From: Liolophura sinensis
Taxonomy: Eukaryota; Mollusca; Polyplacophora; Chitonida; Chitonidae
Length of the DNA stretch: 64,000 nt
NCBI RefSeq assembly: GCF_032854445.1
Contig: NC_088301.1
Location: 59,036,512-59,100,511, forward strand
Direction: 5' to 3'
Below the pieces are notes generated by a model. It ran no database searches, had not been told where the DNA came from, and saw only the letters and a program-made list of their open reading frames with translations. Position 1 is the first letter of the stretch. The number at the start of each line of letters is the position of its first letter. The position numbers were made by a program, and so were the translations under genes. Below, piece after piece: positions 51,491 through 63,556 of the stretch.

Positions 51491-51593
51491 TGTCCACTGT
51501 CAGTCATGAACCCACATCTTGGGTGGCCTATATTGCAACAATGTACACTGTCAGTCATGAACCCACATCTTGGGTGGCCTATATTGCAACAAT
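51491..51593 (+). repeat. 51-bp perfect or near-perfect direct duplication
   Basis: The block CACTGTCAGTCATGAACCCA, CATCTTGGGTGGCCTATATT, GCAACAATGT occurs twice head to tail. 51 bp is a multiple of three, so a short open frame runs through it, but nothing else supports coding. Confidence 0.85.
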
Positions 51594-54286
51594 GTACAAG
51601 CATCTCAACCATTTGACAAAGACCAGCTCCTGTCGTAAATTTTTTAAGAAACACAAATTATGCAGCAATGAACACTTCTTAGAATGGACAATAATTCATT
51701 TCTAAGGTGAAAATAATTCCCGGTTATATGGGTGAGGTTACATGAACAGAACAAAACAAGCATTACATACAACGGTGTTTATTTTCAGGGAATTATGTTA
51801 GCTGTGTGTCTTTTTATCTGTCGATATTTTTCCACTCCAGTGGTAAAAATGAGATGTATACAGGCTTTCAGGGTAGTGGTGAAAGACAAAAATAAAACTC
51901 TAAAATGCATGGAGACTTTTAACATTGATAAAGACTAAGTAAATGGTATCATACATACTACATCTACATGGAATATGGCATGAATGAGGAACAGATCTGC
52001 TGTAGGGCTTGTTCTTCTATTACATGTTGTCTGAGTCACCTTCACAAGGTGTTATATACCGATCTGCACGTGTTTTATTGCTTTTTTTTTACATCTGAGA
52101 AAAATCTCACAAGGGATAAAAATATGTCAAGATCGCTATATTTTTCATAAATCCTCAATGTCTAAAAAATCATTGGTATATTTAAGGCGGATGTTTGTTC
52201 ATATATCATTGTTTACGTTCAACAGCTAATTTAAAAAAGAATGAAACAAATTTGTAAATTTTGAAAGGGCTTTGATTTGCTAGATAACATGTACTAGGCG
52301 CCTCCAAAAAAATTGGTCTTAACGTAAATTCCACGTAAAAAATAATAATGGTATAGTCTTCATGGAAACAAATGGTGGTCTTCCATTTCTGTGACGTGTC
52401 AGTTTAATGAAAAAGAAATTAAAAATTTAATTCTTTATTCATGACTCATTTAACATGAATTAAAGAATACACAGTAAGTTTGTTATTGTCTAAAGGGACA
52501 AAAAGTACATTGTATAAGTGTATTAATGAGTGCAGAAGATTTGGCATGAACACATTACGCGGTTAGGTCCTATTTCCACTCCTCCAAGGGACTATAAAAA
52601 TGAATGTTTTCTTGAACAAAAATTACCTGCTTTTCAGGATTTTTTTGTTCAGATAGCTTGCAGATGTGTTCTGAGTAAGTTTAAGTATTTACATTGTGCT
52701 GAGAGAATGGTTGGCTCTTATGAACAAACAGTAAAATAATTTTTATATTTGATGTTTTTGTTCTTCATCACAATTCCGAAGTTTCCACTTGGCTCTGGAT
52801 GATACCTACTGAGTACTCAAAAGTATATGGATAACTACATGTATACATACGCTACCACAATAAAATGAATATAATTTTAATAGTAATCTTCTAACTATAC
52901 TGTATATATTGTTTTGTATACATTCTTTTTTACCTTCCCAAATGCTATGAGGTCTATGAGTATGTAAGTACTGTAGATAAGAATGTCATTTTACCAATCC
53001 AACAGAATCAAGGTGGTATTATGTAAGTAGTGTATATCGTCATGTGATTCATACCTGGTCAACTTTTAATCTAAACGCCACTGTCAACAAGTGTAGGCCC
53101 CGATTTACTATATCATCGTATGCTGTGGCTCAACATATTTCTGCTTATGAGGTAAACAGTTCCTTGTATACACAAAATAAATCAGTTCTAAACAAAAACA
53201 CTATCACAGATAAAAGAGAAAACAATATCCCATTACCTTGTGGTATCTTTTTATGATGAGCGGTTTCGACCAGGCACCATATACACATGTAACTCCTATT
53301 CTTAATCCTTATGGTACACTAAATGATAATGTTGGATATAATCACCAAATATAGGGCACAGTTTCTATTTGTTACTCACAAATTGCTCACATATATGGCA
53401 ATCGCACTGAACAAAACAGTTTCTCTTACAGAGCTACTTTTTTTTTTCTTCAAGAAAATATGAGTTTTCCTTGGATCAGAATGAGAATTCTTTACTTAGT
53501 CCATATCTTCCCACTGATAAACTTGGTTGAAGTTATGCACCACATCAATTAACATCGCACATGTTGACAGCCACTGGATGTACTTGGGTATCCATTGTAC
53601 ATTTTGAACACCTAGTTGATGCACATGTCTTAATTGAGATTTAAGGAAGTTTTGAGAGGAATGTCCACTAAATGAGTCTACATACCAAGGAATAAATATC
53701 TGTTAAACTTGCTTAATTCTTTGGCCATTATGCTACCATCAACATATCTAACTGGGTGATATACCCATAAACTAAATAGTCTAAAGCAATGATTATCTGT
53801 ACCTTTCATGGAATCCTTAAATCTTTAAGTATTTATGTTAATAATCTCAGGTAATCACATCAGCCAGAGGACATAACTCATATAATACTCTCTAATAAAA
53901 TATACTGTCACAAGAGGTTAAAAAAGAGAATTTAAGATGTTTATATACAAACAATGAATAAATGAATGAAGAATTGCACAAACCGGTAACCATTTAAAAA
54001 AAAAAATCTAACAAAGGAAAAACAAAAAAAGAAAACACTCTTGGTTTAGAGAAATTGAGCTTTCATCTTCATGCCCTGCCCAGATAAAATTTTTCCTTGG
54101 AATGGTCCTTTACTAAAACTGTAATACAATCATAACATCACAAATTAGTATGTTATATATCGTCCTCTTATAAATATGTTTATTAGTTTTAACAAATTCT
54201 TCATGGAAACTGATATATCACCAGGTTGGTCTTTGAAACATGTTTTATTGATTTGCTTCTGTTTGGCCACTGAAATCTGTTCATCC

Positions 54287-56798
54287 TCAGATAGGATTAT
54301 TTCTGATTCCCACTCTTTCTGTAAAGCGATCTAGGAATGCTCCAAGTCCAGTAGATTGTGTACCATATCTAACGCTGATCTTATTGGCATATGCATTGCT
54401 AAAAAGTCTCCAAACATTATTAAGTCTCTGCCATCGCACACTGACATCTTCTTCTGTGACTTCACTGCATCTGTGAACATCACATAAATATTGGCTTTTT
54501 AAAGCTGGGGACATCAAATAAATGCTAATAAGATATGTGTTATACCCTATCAACAAATAATAATCAAAAAAGAACAGAAAATTTGAAGACTTTGTGAGAA
54601 ACTTAAGTCACTAAATGCCACAAATAAATCCACAAAAGATAACTTACAATTAAAAAGAAAGGGGGCAAAAGTAGGTAAAAAAATTTATTAATGTCATATC
54701 TTCATGCATTTAAAAACTGCAAAGGCTCTGTTTGGGTTGAGTTGATGACGTGATGACTGCTGGATTTCAGCCAATGAATAATAACATAACTATTTGAGTG
54801 GTAAATACATCAGTCAAGCCATCAACAGCAACAAGGCAGATGGACTGCAAATTAGCAAGTAACAAAGCCTTAATTGTCTTCATATTTTCTCGCCCTACTT
54901 CTTGAGCTCTGTTGGAGCTGTCTACTAAAAGAAATAACGGTAATATTAAAAAGCTGTTCCTGCTGCTTAGTACACTGCGAGAAGCAAATACTGTAGAAAG
55001 AAATGCAACAATCCTGATGTAAAGTTGCAATGAAGTGAAAGAAAATAAAATTTTAGCTCTGCTGAAGCAAGTCAGGCAAATTCATAATGCTTGCAAATTA
55101 TTTTGTTCAACTACATACTCTACAGAAACTGATGTTCAGATAAACATGTGAGAAAATTAAAAATAGGTAACCAAACTTTTCTCAAACACTGGGTTTGGTT
55201 GGCAACAGCCCCCCCTCCCCCCCCCCCCACCCCCATTTTTCCAACTTGTATTCCGTGTCTTTTCTCATATCATCAAATAATTTTAAAATCATTTTTGAAA
55301 TGCCATCCTTGAATGGATACTGCCGAGATATACAATACGCTCAATAGTTCCACTCCCCTCCCCCCCAACCAAAAAAACACACTCCCTATTTTAACTGTAG
55401 AAGACAGAAAACAAAAATGTAATGGCACATAATGGTTAACTTATAAAATCACAGTTTCCCATAAAACTGCTGAATTTTTTATTTAGTTAATTCTGCCATT
55501 ATGTCCGAGTTTAATTGTCTGATATGCATGAAGTGTTTTTTTCTGTATGTCTTTTATGACCATGGAATCTCCAGTAAGCTGATATTTATGATAATAATGC
55601 AATGTAATTGTCACTTACGAACTAGTATGGCTTGACCGTCTAGAACTAAGGTAGAGCTCTGCCAGAGAGGATGGATCACATGAGGTACCGTGTAACAATG
55701 AAAAACCACCAATACCCTCCGACCCAGAAATAATCTGCCAACTTTACAACAAAACAGAATTTTAGCAATGTTTATCCTCAACCAGAGAAAGTTACGAAGC
55801 TTTTTCTGTCTGTTGTGCAGGTATTTTTTAATACACATGTAAAATTGTAAGGGTACACTATTAAATATATTTCACCAAATAGTGTGCTTTTGTTTCACAA
55901 ACATATCCGAGTCATTCCAGTTCCTCAAATGCATGGTTGGAGAAGCTCAGATTTTAGAATCAAAGGCCATACTGGATTGAAGAGTGAACTCAAGCAGCTG
56001 TTATTAGAGGCAGTTAGTAAGACATGTTAAACCAACAGTGAAGACAACACATACAAGCGACATGCGATGAAGCTGTTAAACATCCATGCTCTTATGTATA
56101 ACAAAACACAAGATATTCTGAGGTTGTTAGCTATTTTCCCCAGAAGTATACATGTTTTAGTACCATACATACAGGTAATGTACAGGTGTAACTAGGAGTT
56201 TGATAACAAGTAATATTTTATTATCTGCATAGATTAACTACATGCCAAGACCTATAGACTGGTTGTGAGTTGTACATCTAAACTCTATCCATTATCACTC
56301 TATAAACAACACTGATGCAATGTTATTAGGAATAATATTCAAAATCAAGCCATATTAGGCAACCCAATTTAACAGGTTTGTTTAATATTACCATGTAATA
56401 TTGCCAACAATTTTAGAGTCCATTAGTTCATTCTACCTGTAAGGACATCCTAACACAATTAAAAACAAATATTCTGAAAGAAAAAGGCCAGTTTAAGAGT
56501 ATCAACCAAAAATACATGGAAAGTTACATGTATCTTGCCTTATACTAAATTTTTCGCCATTCATCTTTTCCAGGTATAATAAGAGAATTAATTGCATTTA
56601 CCTGCCCGAGACAGGTGACTGTGAAGTGACGGCTTCTGTGTTTCGGATACGGTTAATTGGTACCGGCATGGGACTGGAAGAGGAGGAGCTGGATGGAGCA
56701 GAGTAATGGGCTGATAACTCTGCTGGAACTGAACCAACGTGCCCAGCTCTCTTCATGTTCAGCTTCAAGGATCTTTGAGGGTAGTTTGGACAAAAGCA

Positions 56799-56863
<65 letters not shown>

Positions 56864-59800
56864 AGATGAAACACAAGAAAAAATTCAGGTGAACCCAAAA
56901 CATATCCCAGTATATTACTACTTTTCTTTATTTAGCAGATATACGGTAGATACTGGTAAACTGGTTACCATGGCAACTGCAGAAAGGTGTGAGAAATCTT
57001 CACCCTATGTCCATGAATCCACCAAAAGTTAAAGTTGTAGTCTGTTTCCATAAATAAAACTGACAGCTGTGGTCGAAGCCAAAGATTCTTGGGTACAGTG
57101 TTAAACACCAATAACATAAATAAATGTATATTTACACTGTATATATACTGGCAATCTGTTTACCATAACAACAACAGAAACAGACAAATGTGAGATCAGA
57201 CACATCCTCTGTTTCTATGTATCCACCTAAAACTAAATCAGTACACTTAAAACAATTTTTTTTTTTCAGACATACCTTGAAGTACTTATTATTCGCTGGA
57301 ATCTATTTTCGCGGATTTTCTCCCAAGAAATGTTCGCGTATTTAAGAGAATACTTAAAAACAGATCTTAAAATTTTCCAAGATAGAATATGGCCAGAATT
57401 ATTCAACCACGTAAACCAGGTATTGTCATGGGTGGATCTAATCCTCCTTTGTTTCCTGTGGTGTCCCTAATCCTCGTGATCTGGATCAGAGATTAAAACA
57501 ATGGGGGATGGATTATCACTATGTGAGATTACTTTCGCACCTACTGTGAGCAGTACTCAAACAGGTGTCACTTCTTTTCGAATCAGTCACTCATTCTTTA
57601 TCAAGCAACAGGGTAAGTTTTGCATTGTTTTCCATTTTAATCGTCCTCTGTAGCAGGTCAGAAGCCGCAAAAATTGCCGTAGCTGTCAAATGGCCATTGT
57701 GTTGTTGCACACACTTAACAGTTTGTTAGAAGCTCAATCATTAGACATTCATCAGAAGCCAACAAGTGCTGGTATCTACTCTTCTTTCACTTAACAGGCA
57801 TAGCGAAGACTGATCAAACTAAAGACGATTAAACTCCCACTTTGTTTTATACCCACCAAGCCTTAGCACCAGAGTTTGTATATATCTAAGCCATAACTTC
57901 CCCTCCCTGGTGTTTAAAAATTTAGCTGGCAACTCCCTTCACCCTGGCAAAGGTTTCACTTCATTAAAACTATTATCTGTAGTTTATGATTCAATACTGG
58001 ATATTTTTTTCACTGGAATTATTTTTCACGGTAAATTATTGACAGCGAAATCTGCAAAAATTAGTTCCACGTGAATATTAAGTACCTCACAGTATTCACC
58101 TGAATGACAGACATATAACAAGTGGAGCAAAAACTGATAATATTTTGGCACCAGAGGTGAGAGAGAAAGTAAATTTAGATATCGTACCCATTTGTTAAGG
58201 CTGGCTCTATATTAGTTGGGGTGATTCCAAGGGAGCCAGTATCGAGCCCCATGCTGCCCCCAGTGTCTATTCCACTGCTCCCACTGTTTAGACTGCTGTT
58301 GCTACTTGTATGACTGCTGATCACATGGCTGTCAGAGTCTGGAAATAAACAGAGATATGAACATAAAATAACTACAGAATATGACACTGGCTTTTTCCAG
58401 GGCTGGGTGGTCTACTAGCTTGTAAAATTAACTTGATCTTCCAGCCACTGAGCAATACCAGTCTGGATCTCAAAGTCAAGGTATTACCAAATAAGTACTG
58501 GTTATCATTCTGCACAACAAAGTATGAAATCTTACCAAGCAAGATGCCATCTATGTGACAGTCTGTCTCTGAAATATTTGATGCCTGAGATCCTTTCCTA
58601 TCAAAAATAAAACAAGGGTTCACATTGTAAATGTGAACTGTATGTATGTATGTATGCTTGGGGTTTAACGTTGTACTTCACAATGTTTCAGTCATATGAC
58701 GACGAGGAGTCATTAGATGCATGTACATATACTGTGTCTTCTTGTGGCGGGGGGAGTCCATGTCGGCAAAGTGCTGCCGTCACTGAAGTATCATGCAGAG
58801 GACACAAGATATGACACCAGGCCAACAAGTCATGTTTCCTTGCTCTAACCTCTCAGTGCTGGATGCCAAGTGGGGCAGCAGCAAGAACAGTTTTTAAAAA
58901 CATGCATTGTAAACACACCATCTACAAAACCACAGTAGAAATTTGTGTAGTCAATCCTAGTGATTAACATTATATTAAACCCTTAGCATCAGTTAATCAG
59001 ATAGGGAAGCTAAAATGGTAATTCTTATTGAAAAACTTAAGTTTATATTATATTTTAATAAATTTCCCTTGACATAACCACTACATTTCAGATCATTTTG
59101 TTTCTACCATAATGAGTGAAACAACTTACCCTACTTATTTTCCTGGAAAAGTTCAAGCCAATATATTACAATGCATGCAGTTTGAAATTTCTGCTTACCG
59201 TTGCTTCATGTTTGGTGTTGGAGTTCTCTTAAGTGAGAACTCCTCAGATGCAATGAATTTCAAAAAATGGAAACAGAAATAGAGAATCTGTAACAGATAA
59301 AAAGATGAACAAATCCAGATATAATACACTTGTGTTATACACAAGAATACTTACAAACATCCTATGCCATCTTTCAAACTACTTCCATGAAATCTATCAC
59401 AACTGTTGCACTTACATTTAGATTAAATGTAAATATGTTCTAAATTAATGAATAAATGCTTGACAATGTTGATATTGATGAAGTCTGAGTTGTACCTCTT
59501 CTCCCTTTTGCAATCTATCTGTCAAATCATGACTGAAAAAAAAGAGAATAGAACCACGGTTAATGAATGCTTCAATATATTTGAAAAAAACTTCCCTTGA
59601 CCTTCAACTTTTTAAAGAGAACAAAGACAACAAAGATTGAAAAAAGTAAACAATATGTAAAATATAAAGACCACATTATCTACATGTACTGAAACACTAT
59701 GATTACAATATTCAGTGAAGAAAAATACATCAGAAGTGCATCAAAAAATAAAAAAAAATAATAAGAAAATCCTCGAGCTCCTTTTCATTGTATAAACATG

Positions 59801-62800
59801 GATGCTTCAGCAATGTATTATAATGTTATTTATAATATTTACCCAAACAGAAACCAGTCGTAAGCAATGGTGAGGTATAAAATCTCAGTGGCTGAGAGGG
59901 ACTTGTGTATTAATCCATCTGCCCACAGACTCAGCCTCAGCAGAGACACAAACATGGGGGTGCGGTCCCACCCAGAGATACAGTGTACCAACACACCCTG
60001 ATTACCTGAAACAGAAACAAGTCAAGAGCCTCAGCAGAGACACAAACATGGGGGTGCGGTCCCACCCAGAGATACAGTGTACCAACACACCCTGATTACC
60101 TGAAACAGAAACAAGTCAAGAGCCTCAGCAGAGACACAAACATGGGGGTGCGGTCCCACCCAGAGATACAGTGTACCAACACACCCTGATTACCTGAAAC
60201 AGAAACAAGTCAAGAGCCTCAGCAGAGACACAAACATGGGGGTACGGTCCCACCCAGAGATACAGTGTACCAACACACCCTGATTACCTGAAACAGAAAC
60301 AAGTCAAGAGCCTCAGCAGAGACACAAACATGGGGGTGCGGTCCCACCCAGAGATACAGTGTACCAATACACCCTCATTACGTGAAACAGAAACAAGTCA
60401 CAAGCCTCAGCAGAGACACAAACATGGGGGTGCGGTCCCACCCAGAGATACAGTGTACCAATACACCCTCATTACCTGAAACAGAAACAAGTCACAAGCC
60501 TCAGCAGAGACACAAACATTGGGGTGCGGTCCCACCCAAAGATACAGTGTACCAACACACCCTGATTACCTGAAACAGAAACAAGTCATAAGCCTCAGCA
60601 GAGACACAAACATGGGGGTGTGGTCCCACCCACAGATACAGTGTACCAATACACCCTGATTACCTGAAACAGAAACAAGTCACAAGCCTCAGCAGAGACA
60701 CAAACATGGGATGCGGTCCCACCCAGAGATACAGTGTACCAACACACCCTGATTACCTGAAACAGAAACAAGTCACAAGCCTCAGCAGAGACACAAACAT
60801 GGGGGTACGGTCCCACCCAGAGATACAGTGTACCAACACACCCTGATTACCTGAAACAGAAACAAGTCAAGAGCCTCAGCAGAGACACAAACATGGGGGT
60901 GTGGTCCCACCCAGAGATACAGTGTACCAACACACCCTGATTACCTGAAACAGAAACAAGTCACAAGCCTCAGCAGAGACACAAACATGGGGGTGCGGAC
61001 CCACCCAGAGATACAGTGTACCAACACACCCTGATTACCTGAAACAGAAACAAGTCACAAGCCTCAGCAGAGACACAAACATGGGGGTGTGGTCCCACCC
61101 AGAGATACAGTGTACCAACACACCCTGATTACCTGAAACAGAAACAAGTCAAGAGCCTCAGCAGAGACACAAACATGGGGGTACGGTCCCACCCAGAGAT
61201 ACAGTGTACCAACACACCCTGATTACCTGAAACAGAAACAAGTCAAGAGCCTCAGCAGAGACACAAACATGGGGGAGCGGTCCCACCCAGAGATACAGTG
61301 TACCAATACACCCTGATTACATGAAATGGAAACAAGTCACAAGGCTAGTATATTTTCTTTGTCTGACTGAACATTTGTATTCATAAACATTACACTGGCT
61401 AAAACTCAGTACATCATCAATTCAGCATTACCTTAAAATTCTTTATGTCAATATTTTCTAATTTATTTGTCATAGATTAAAACACATACATCCCAGGAAA
61501 ATATTCTTTACATCTTAAACACAATGTCAGACTTACCTTCATGAAGAAGATGTAACAACAGCTTCACATAATTCTGTGTTAATTTCAACAGGTTCCAGTT
61601 CTGCCAAACAAGAAGACAAACCATGGTGTGTGTACATTTTGAAGATTCCGTGTGAATTTCCTTAAATATAAATCTTAAATACAATGCACTTGAGTTCTTC
61701 TTTTCAAAACTGTTATGAATTACTTTTTACATGCCAAAAAAAAATACACAGGAATGTCAATTTCCTTTAAACATTACATGTTGTGCAGACGCAAATATTA
61801 CCCCAACAATAATCAGGCGATACACACTAGTCTTTTCTAGTATTAACATCCATGCAGTTTTTATTAATCGATCATAACAATACATTAAGGTTTACAACAA
61901 AAGGAGTAATGAACTCAGTCCTACCTTATACTTGTTCCAGTCAACTCCCAGCTTTTCCATAAGGGGTATAGGTGGGATGTCAAGACATGCATCAACATAA
62001 CCCTGTTGACAAAGGCAAGAAAAGTATAAACATTTCTTTAATTAGTCCTACTTCTTTCTTAACAATGAACTGTCCTGGTTTTATTTCTCACTTTACCTAC
62101 CTGAATGGTATACCTGTGATATAGCAAAAAATTATGAAAACAAAAAAATGCATCTGATGAGTTGTAGAGATTAAAAATATAATTAACACTAAAAATTGTG
62201 AGAAAAAAAACTCACATCGTTTGTGTGCCCTTGAATGGCGTTAGTATGCCAAATATGTGTGATGTAACACTAGTACTCCAGTTTAGAAGCGCAATGTTGG
62301 CTACATTGGATTTGATTCACGTTTTTTGACAGGAAAACTGCTTTTTTGCCCAGGAATGTTGAAAATAGTAGGTACTGCTTCAACCATCGTCAGATTCTTT
62401 TACCGAAAACCAAACCTCAGCAGGTATCTTACAAACTTATAACATGCTTACCTGGCTCCAATCGAAAAGAACATGATCTGTTTCATAACCACTATCTTTC
62501 CACTTTCTGAAGAATTCACAGCCTATTGAATGAAAGCAAGACTATGAACAAATATTTAACGATAGTAAGAAACAACAATGAAATACAAATAAAATGCAAA
62601 AGCAACGAGACACTGAAATTCTTGTCACATTAATCTGTCATATGATGCACGAACATAAGAAAAGACCAAGTTAAAAATACACATGTATGTGAAAAGATGT
62701 TCTATTATCTGTATAATTACTTTCAGTATCACAAACCTGGGTATGGAACTGAAAAGATGTCAAAATCATTATATCGTTGCTCCTTGTCCACTTTTTCTGA

Positions 62801-63556
62801 GGACGTTATACTGAAACAACAAACATTTAAAACATATGTAAAATCAAGTCTACTTAGTTAAAATCATCTTTTTTCTGATCACAGCTACTAGCTGGCTACT
62901 GACAAACCGCCGGATGACCCCAGACCATCCACTGACTGACCATAAACAAACCACTGGCTGGAGGTACTGCTGAACACAGCCAAACCATAGCTGGGTACTG
63001 GCTGACAAACCATTGGCTGGCTACTGGATGACCACTGACAAACTACTGACTTACACACCATTGGCTGGCTACTGGATGACCACAGACAAACTACTGACTG
63101 ACAAACCATTGGCTGGCTACTGGCTGACCATAGACAAACTACTGACTGACAAACTATTGGCTGTCTACTGGCTGACCACAGACAAATCACTGACTGGCTT
63201 CTGGCTCACAAGAAAAAAAACAAATAGCTGGCTACCAGTTCACCACTGACTCGTTATTAAAATGGTCCTATAGCTTGGTTGTTATTTGTGGTGGTTAAGA
63301 TACAGGTGGATCTTAATTAAACTGTGATAAGATATTATACCCATTCCTACAAAGTGAAAATAATACTCCACTTGCATTCAATAAAAATGTAAGTTTTAGA
63401 AAAAGAACTCTTTTCATTTTGATATTCAGAAGAACTCACTTCATGCCAAATTTGACTTTCTTTTTCTCTACCATTAGATCACATATGTATCCCACATTAA
63501 GGGTCTTTAGAAGCTGTATATCTTGGCCTCTCACACGGTTGTACAGCTGCCAATCA
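54287..63556 (-). CDS. MTMR14: Myotubularin-related phosphatase 14, 3' portion, 12 exons (5' end outside window)
   Basis: Exons: 63556-63440, 62810-62737, 62522-62452, 62002-61925, 61600-61537, 60005-59843, 59532-59496, 59287-59199, 58597-58536, 58338-58188, 56772-56602 and 54464-54287, with consistent phases and about 418 codons. The enzyme removes the 3-phosphate from PI3P and PI(3,5)P2 and affects autophagy and muscle Ca2+ handling. Family landmarks are VRGQDIQLLKTLNVGYICDL, FGMNITSSEKVDKEQRYNDF, the P-loop VLVHCISGWDRTP with catalytic Cys and Arg intact, LSLWADGLIH, ILYLTIAYDWFLFGHD, IASEEFSLKRTP, a Ser-rich tail, and the end LGAFLDRFTERVGIRNNPI, which matches the conserved MTMR14 C-terminus. 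The protein diverges from the family between residues coded by 58597 and 56602. Upstream exons lie beyond 64000. The catalytic exon is preceded by a tandem array derived from itself. Confidence 0.94.
55209..55231 (+). repeat. C-rich homopolymer tract
   Basis: CCCCCCCTCCCCCCCCCCCA-type run in the last MTMR14 intron. On the gene strand it reads as G-rich. Confidence 0.85.
56801..56859 (+). repeat. (TA)n microsatellite
   Basis: About 29 TA units starting 28 bp upstream (gene sense) of the MTMR14 acceptor at 56772. Confidence 0.95.
57068..57126 (+). mobile_element. SINE family 1, 3' tail fragment
   Basis: Retains GTGGTCGAAGCCAAAGATTC, TTGGGTACAGTGTTAAACAC, CAATAACATAAATAAATG in an MTMR14 intron. 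Confidence 0.55.
58643..58905 (-). mobile_element. SINE family 2b, minus partial copy
   Basis: On the plus strand it begins with the reverse tail GCTTGGGGTTTAACGTTGTA, CAGTCATATGACGACGA and continues TGTGTCTTCTTGTGGCGGGG, GTCATGTTTCCTTGCTCTAA, TGCCAAGTGGGGCAGCAGCA. This matches the 28797 copy without its head. It lies in an MTMR14 intron, in sense. Confidence 0.8.
60006..61335 (-). repeat. 94-bp tandem array derived from the MTMR14 catalytic exon and its acceptor (~14 units)
   Basis: Each unit, read on the gene strand, is intron tail plus acceptor (TTGTTTCTGTTTCAG) followed by the first ~63 bp of the catalytic exon. That stretch covers GTAATC, the codons for VLVHCISGWDRTP and the start of MFVSLL. 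The true exon (60005-59843) is the gene-proximal member and the only one continuing into LSLWADG. Spacing is 94 bp (one unit is about 2 bp shorter). Two sub-types differ at AAGTCAAGAG / AAGTCACAAG. In the gene's reading frame, entering any upstream copy runs into AGG TAA at the next unit boundary. Copies near 60380 and 61317 have lost the AG. Confidence 0.95.
62885..63245 (+). repeat. Minisatellite, ~48-bp unit with 12-24-bp sub-periodicity
   Basis: Units of the form ACCATTGGCTGGCTACTGGA, TGACCACAGACAAACTACTG, ACTGACAA repeat about seven times with degenerate edges. It lies in the MTMR14 intron between the exons ending 63440 and starting 62810. Open frames on both strands (WSASSQPMV-type and AGYWMTTDKLLT-type) are repeat artefacts. 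Confidence 0.9.

Larger units (their letters stand above)
47809..54286. other. Spacer between the ankyrin gene and MTMR14
   Basis: No gene is supported. The left end should hold the ankyrin-gene promoter. The right end (roughly 52000-54286) is AT-rich and may be a long MTMR14 3' UTR. In between are SINE copies at 49015, 50394, 50630 and 51081, a TA microsatellite at 50130 and a 51-bp duplication at 51491. Short open frames show no recognisable domain. Confidence 0.6.

Noticed and set aside
52530-52739. 69-codon open frame upstream of the MTMR14 3' end
   Set aside because: No homology recognised. It lies in what is probably the antisense of a long MTMR14 3' UTR or spacer.
54895-55655. Two possible extra MTMR14 exons (about 55655-55618 and 54935-54895, minus)
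   Set aside because: Splice-like borders exist, but the reading frames meet stops or do not join. Exon 56772-56602 joins 54464-54287 directly in frame.
60382-60816. Open frames inside the MTMR14 array, and those at 15001-15633 and 62888-63249
   Set aside because: They are repeat artefacts in minisatellites. Only the UBA3 exon portion 15047-15160 is coding.
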